Positions 62,501 through 64,000 of a stretch of DNA of 64,000 bases are shown piece by piece. The stretch lies in assembly GCF_900167605.1 (NCBI RefSeq), contig NZ_FUYH01000006.1, forward strand, positions 1-64,000, given 5' to 3'. Below the pieces are notes generated by a model, which saw only the letters and a program-made list of their open reading frames with translations, made no database searches and had not been told where the DNA came from. Both the position numbers and the translations under genes were made by a program. How positions within the stretch are numbered: position 1 is the first letter of the stretch; each line of letters begins with the position of its first letter. The DNA is from Caloramator quimbayensis (GTDB taxonomy: Bacteria; Bacillota; Clostridia; Clostridiales; Caloramatoraceae).

Positions 62501-64000
62501 CCTTATAGGGCTTAAATAAATAACATGGGACAATAATTCATTAAATACTTTTAAGTCAGATTCTTTAAGATTTAAATACTTTGTTTCCATTAAACTTCTT
62601 ATATATGCAAGTTCAAAGGTACGCTCAATGTTTGGAATTTCACTGTACTTGTTAGAAAGTTCCATAGCTTTTTCTCTGTTTTCTGCATAGCCTGTAATAT
62701 ATGAAATTGTTATGCTCTTATTAGGCTCTAAAACTGTTTTACATCTTATGCTCATTATAGGGTCAAGAACAGGTCCTGTAGTATTTGTTAAAGGATGCAA
62801 TAATGAATTGGGATTTGACAAACTTTTATTTCTTCCTATAAATTTATATCTGTCGGTTTCATATTCTATATCCCTTATAACTTCACTGTGTGCAGTTAAA
62901 GTATGAAAAGCCCACAGGGGATTTTTATTAATTTCTCTCTGCCTTCTTGATGCAAGAATAGTATTATTGTTTTCTACCCATTCTGTACGTATAAAAAGAT
63001 TATTAAATGCAGGGTGAGCAACATCCGCAGCCTGATGAGAAAGCACAACCTCAAGGTAGCTTGTTATCTCCATCGTGCGTATAGTGTCTGAGATATTTCT
63101 TAAAGTTACTTTTCTAATTTCGCAATTATCTTCTGGGGATACACATATTTCAATGTGAGTTTCAATTCCTTTATCAAGCCTTAAAAACTCTGCCTTATCC
63201 TGAGAAAATTTAGCGCTGTAATTTTCAGGTTTTGATTTTATTGGTTCAAAGGTTCCTGACCAAACTTCGTTAGAATCTAAGTCATGGAGGAAGAAAAATT
63301 GACCAGATCCCCTTGAAACTGTATCTTCTCTCCATCTTGAAATATTAATATCTGAAGCTCTGCTGTACCCTGAGCCTCCATTGTTTATCATCAAAGTATA
63401 GTAACCATTTGAAAGCATATGGCATTTTGGAAGTATAGTATCATATCCATATAGCTGAGAAGCTGAAATTTCAGATGTTTCAATTTTTTCAAAGGGTTTA
63501 ATTTTTTCCTTATGCTCTTTAGTTATAATTGCCCTTACAGGTATTTTCTCTTGGAGCATAAATTCGCCGGCTTTAATTATTGGAGAAGAGTGGAACCTTC
63601 TAATCATAATATTGTCGTTTAAAAAATTGTTTAAGGATACTAAAATCATCCCCTGATGGTGAGCCATATAGCTTTCAACTATTGCAAAGCTTTTATCTAA
63701 TGGAAGTCTTTCAGGTGTATAATCAATGGCTTCATACAAACCATATTTTCCTTCAATATCGTTTGATATAAGTTTTTTAAGATTTAAAATAGATTCCTTA
63801 GGATTAAAGGGAAGAGCGAGTATTGTCGAATATGGAGATATAACCATATCATTAGAAAGACCCCTTTTAAGCCCAAGATCTGGCACACCAAAAGCTTTAT
63901 ATTGATAATTTAATGCAAGATCGAAAGTATAAAATCCAGACTCTGATGTACCCCAGGGAACTCCTCTATTGTTTCCGTATTTAATCTGTGCTCTTATTGA
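59579..64000 (-). CDS. Cyclic beta-glucan synthase/GH94-like giant enzyme (5' end beyond window)
   Basis: 1473 residues are visible, and the frame is open through base 64000 (reading NNRGVPWGTSESGFYTFDLA just inside the edge), so the true start lies outside. The visible N-part is a glycoamylase-like domain (YGLYEAIDYTPERLP and SYMAHHQGMIL). Two beta-sandwich blocks follow. The C-terminal alpha-barrel is GH94-like: GGAFGFRDQLQDSLSILYAL and GSGDWNDGMNAVGRKG (catalytic Asp). Such proteins make or phosphorolyse beta-1,2-glucans; full NdvB proteins also have a GT84 domain upstream, which cannot be seen here. A phosphorylase or cyclic glucan synthase are both possible. Confidence 0.88.
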   Translation of the reverse strand, partial: SIRAQIKYGNNRGVPWGTSESGFYTFDLALNYQYKAFGVPDLGLKRGLSNDMVISPYSTILALPFNPKESILNLKKLISNDIEGKYGLYEAIDYTPERLPLDKSFAIVESYMAHHQGMILVSLNNFLNDNIMIRRFHSSPIIKAGEFMLQEKIPVRAIITKEHKEKIKPFEKIETSEISASQLYGYDTILPKCHMLSNGYYTLMINNGGSGYSRASDINISRWREDTVSRGSGQFFFLHDLDSNEVWSGTFEPIKSKPENYSAKFSQDKAEFLRLDKGIETHIEICVSPEDNCEIRKVTLRNISDTIRTMEITSYLEVVLSHQAADVAHPAFNNLFIRTEWVENNNTILASRRQREINKNPLWAFHTLTAHSEVIRDIEYETDRYKFIGRNKSLSNPNSLLHPLTNTTGPVLDPIMSIRCKTVLEPNKSITISYITGYAENREKAMELSNKYSEIPNIERTFELAYIRSLMETKYLNLKESDLKVFNELLSHVIYLSPIRQKYNNIIKNNTKGQSSLWSYGISGDLPIVLVTIKKPDSIEIVKQMLKAHEYWKSRGFKCDLVILNEDEGSYLQPLQNLLRDLVLSSSSRNVLDCMGGIFIKNASNMPKEDITLLFSASRVVIRAELGSILKQIDMSFYKIPDTKTNNSINKFDVKYQSSIENNINLKYFNGYGGFDEEKREYVIKLKKDINTPAPWVNVISNKNFGFIITESGGGYTYAENSRENKLTPWSNDPVCDTLGEVIYIRDDDTKEYWTITPSPIREKETYYIHHGLGYTKFSHLSHGIYGELTLFVPADDKIKIGYLKLKNISNIPRKLSIFHYLRPVMGVSEQITEQFISTEYNEDLNVMLFTNSYNTDHPNRVCFIGSSLNIEGCTTDRMEFLGPYGSLNCPRAMMYDKLSNRIGCGFNTCCVLQYNLEISPFNEKEFVILLGQCSNKNEAFKLYQHYKKISNCNEAFKKAISFWKETLDIIKVDTPDEAMNIMLNNYLLYQTIACRLYARSAFYQSGGAFGFRDQLQDSLSILYALPEAAKHQILLHASHQFIEGDVLHWWHSGAFDRGIRTKFSDDLLWLPYVTAEYVEKTGDYDILNVVEGYVEDAPLKEDEDERYGVPRVSDEKSTIYEHCVRAIDRALKFGPNGIPLMGSGDWNDGMNAVGRKGRGESIWLGFFLYDTLKKFIPLCRFMEDPIKAKYYEEMSIQIASSIEKNAWDGQWYRRSYFDDGTPLGSSINSECKIDSIAQSWAVISGAALSERAKRAMKSVYDYLVKEEEGLILLFTPPFDKGDLNPGYIRGYVPGVRENGGQYTHASTWVIYAYAKLKDGDTAHYLYSLINPINHTRTQLECNKYKVEPYVMAADVYAVKPHTGRGGWTWYTGSSSWMYKVGLEKILGFNKKGDILFIDPCIPSDWKEFSIKYKYKNTVYNIKVQNPYSLNSGVQQIIIDGRTMRDNRIQLIDDNAAHDIRIIMGISENSIIL

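Overview
The window is AT-rich, with short intergenic gaps and strong AGGAGG-type ribosome binding sites. It carries oxygen-sensitive enzymes: a glycyl radical enzyme with its activase, a four-gene [FeFe] hydrogenase, an aldehyde ferredoxin oxidoreductase and several ferredoxin-like proteins. Together these point to a fermentative anaerobe of the class Clostridia. No rRNA, tRNA or CRISPR array was recognised, and the species cannot be named from the sequence alone.

Layout. 1-2500: remains of a mobile element, with the start of an IS3-type transposase, an XRE repressor/ImmA protease pair and a small sigma factor. 2600-5600: a cell-surface sugar block (UDP-galactopyranose mutase, PAP2 phosphatase, family 2 glycosyltransferase). 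5800-14600: a LuxR-type regulator, a radical SAM activase, a glycyl radical enzyme, a TauE/SafE exporter, an iron-type alcohol dehydrogenase and an SLC13-type permease. This is best read as a catabolic unit for a small anionic substrate, possibly a sulfonate with sulfite exported. 14600-18250: gene debris, a rhomboid protease cut against an ABC-transporter fragment, a HepT/MntA toxin-antitoxin pair and a lone radical SAM protein. 18270-24040: a TetR regulator facing an MMPL-type exporter and a heptad-repeat protein, then an MFS permease.

24100-35840: a complete aldarate pathway. A CdaR activator is followed by glucarate dehydratase, a tripartite TctCBA uptake system, galactarate dehydratase, a DHDPS-family aldolase, a type-2 glycerate kinase, tartronate semialdehyde reductase and an AEC transporter. 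The expected flow is glucarate or galactarate to 5-dehydro-4-deoxyglucarate, then pyruvate plus tartronate semialdehyde, then glycerate and 2-phosphoglycerate. The usual GarL aldolase is replaced by a DHDPS-fold protein. An identical 17-bp motif sits before the dehydratase and the aldolase genes.

36000-41000: phosphohexomutase, LysE-type exporter, surface 5'-nucleotidase and two tiny paralogous membrane peptides. 41200-45700: an electron-bifurcating-type [FeFe] hydrogenase. 45900-50810: an orphan degenerate sensor kinase, a membrane protein, and a MoaD-like/ferredoxin/AOR operon whose MoaD gene has no ATG, GTG or TTG start. 51400-57160: an Opp peptide ABC transporter. 57260-64000: a second TauE/SafE protein, a DUF362 ferredoxin protein, and a very large GH94/cyclic-glucan-synthase-like enzyme running off the right edge. 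Stem-loops and palindromes close most operons and are listed individually.
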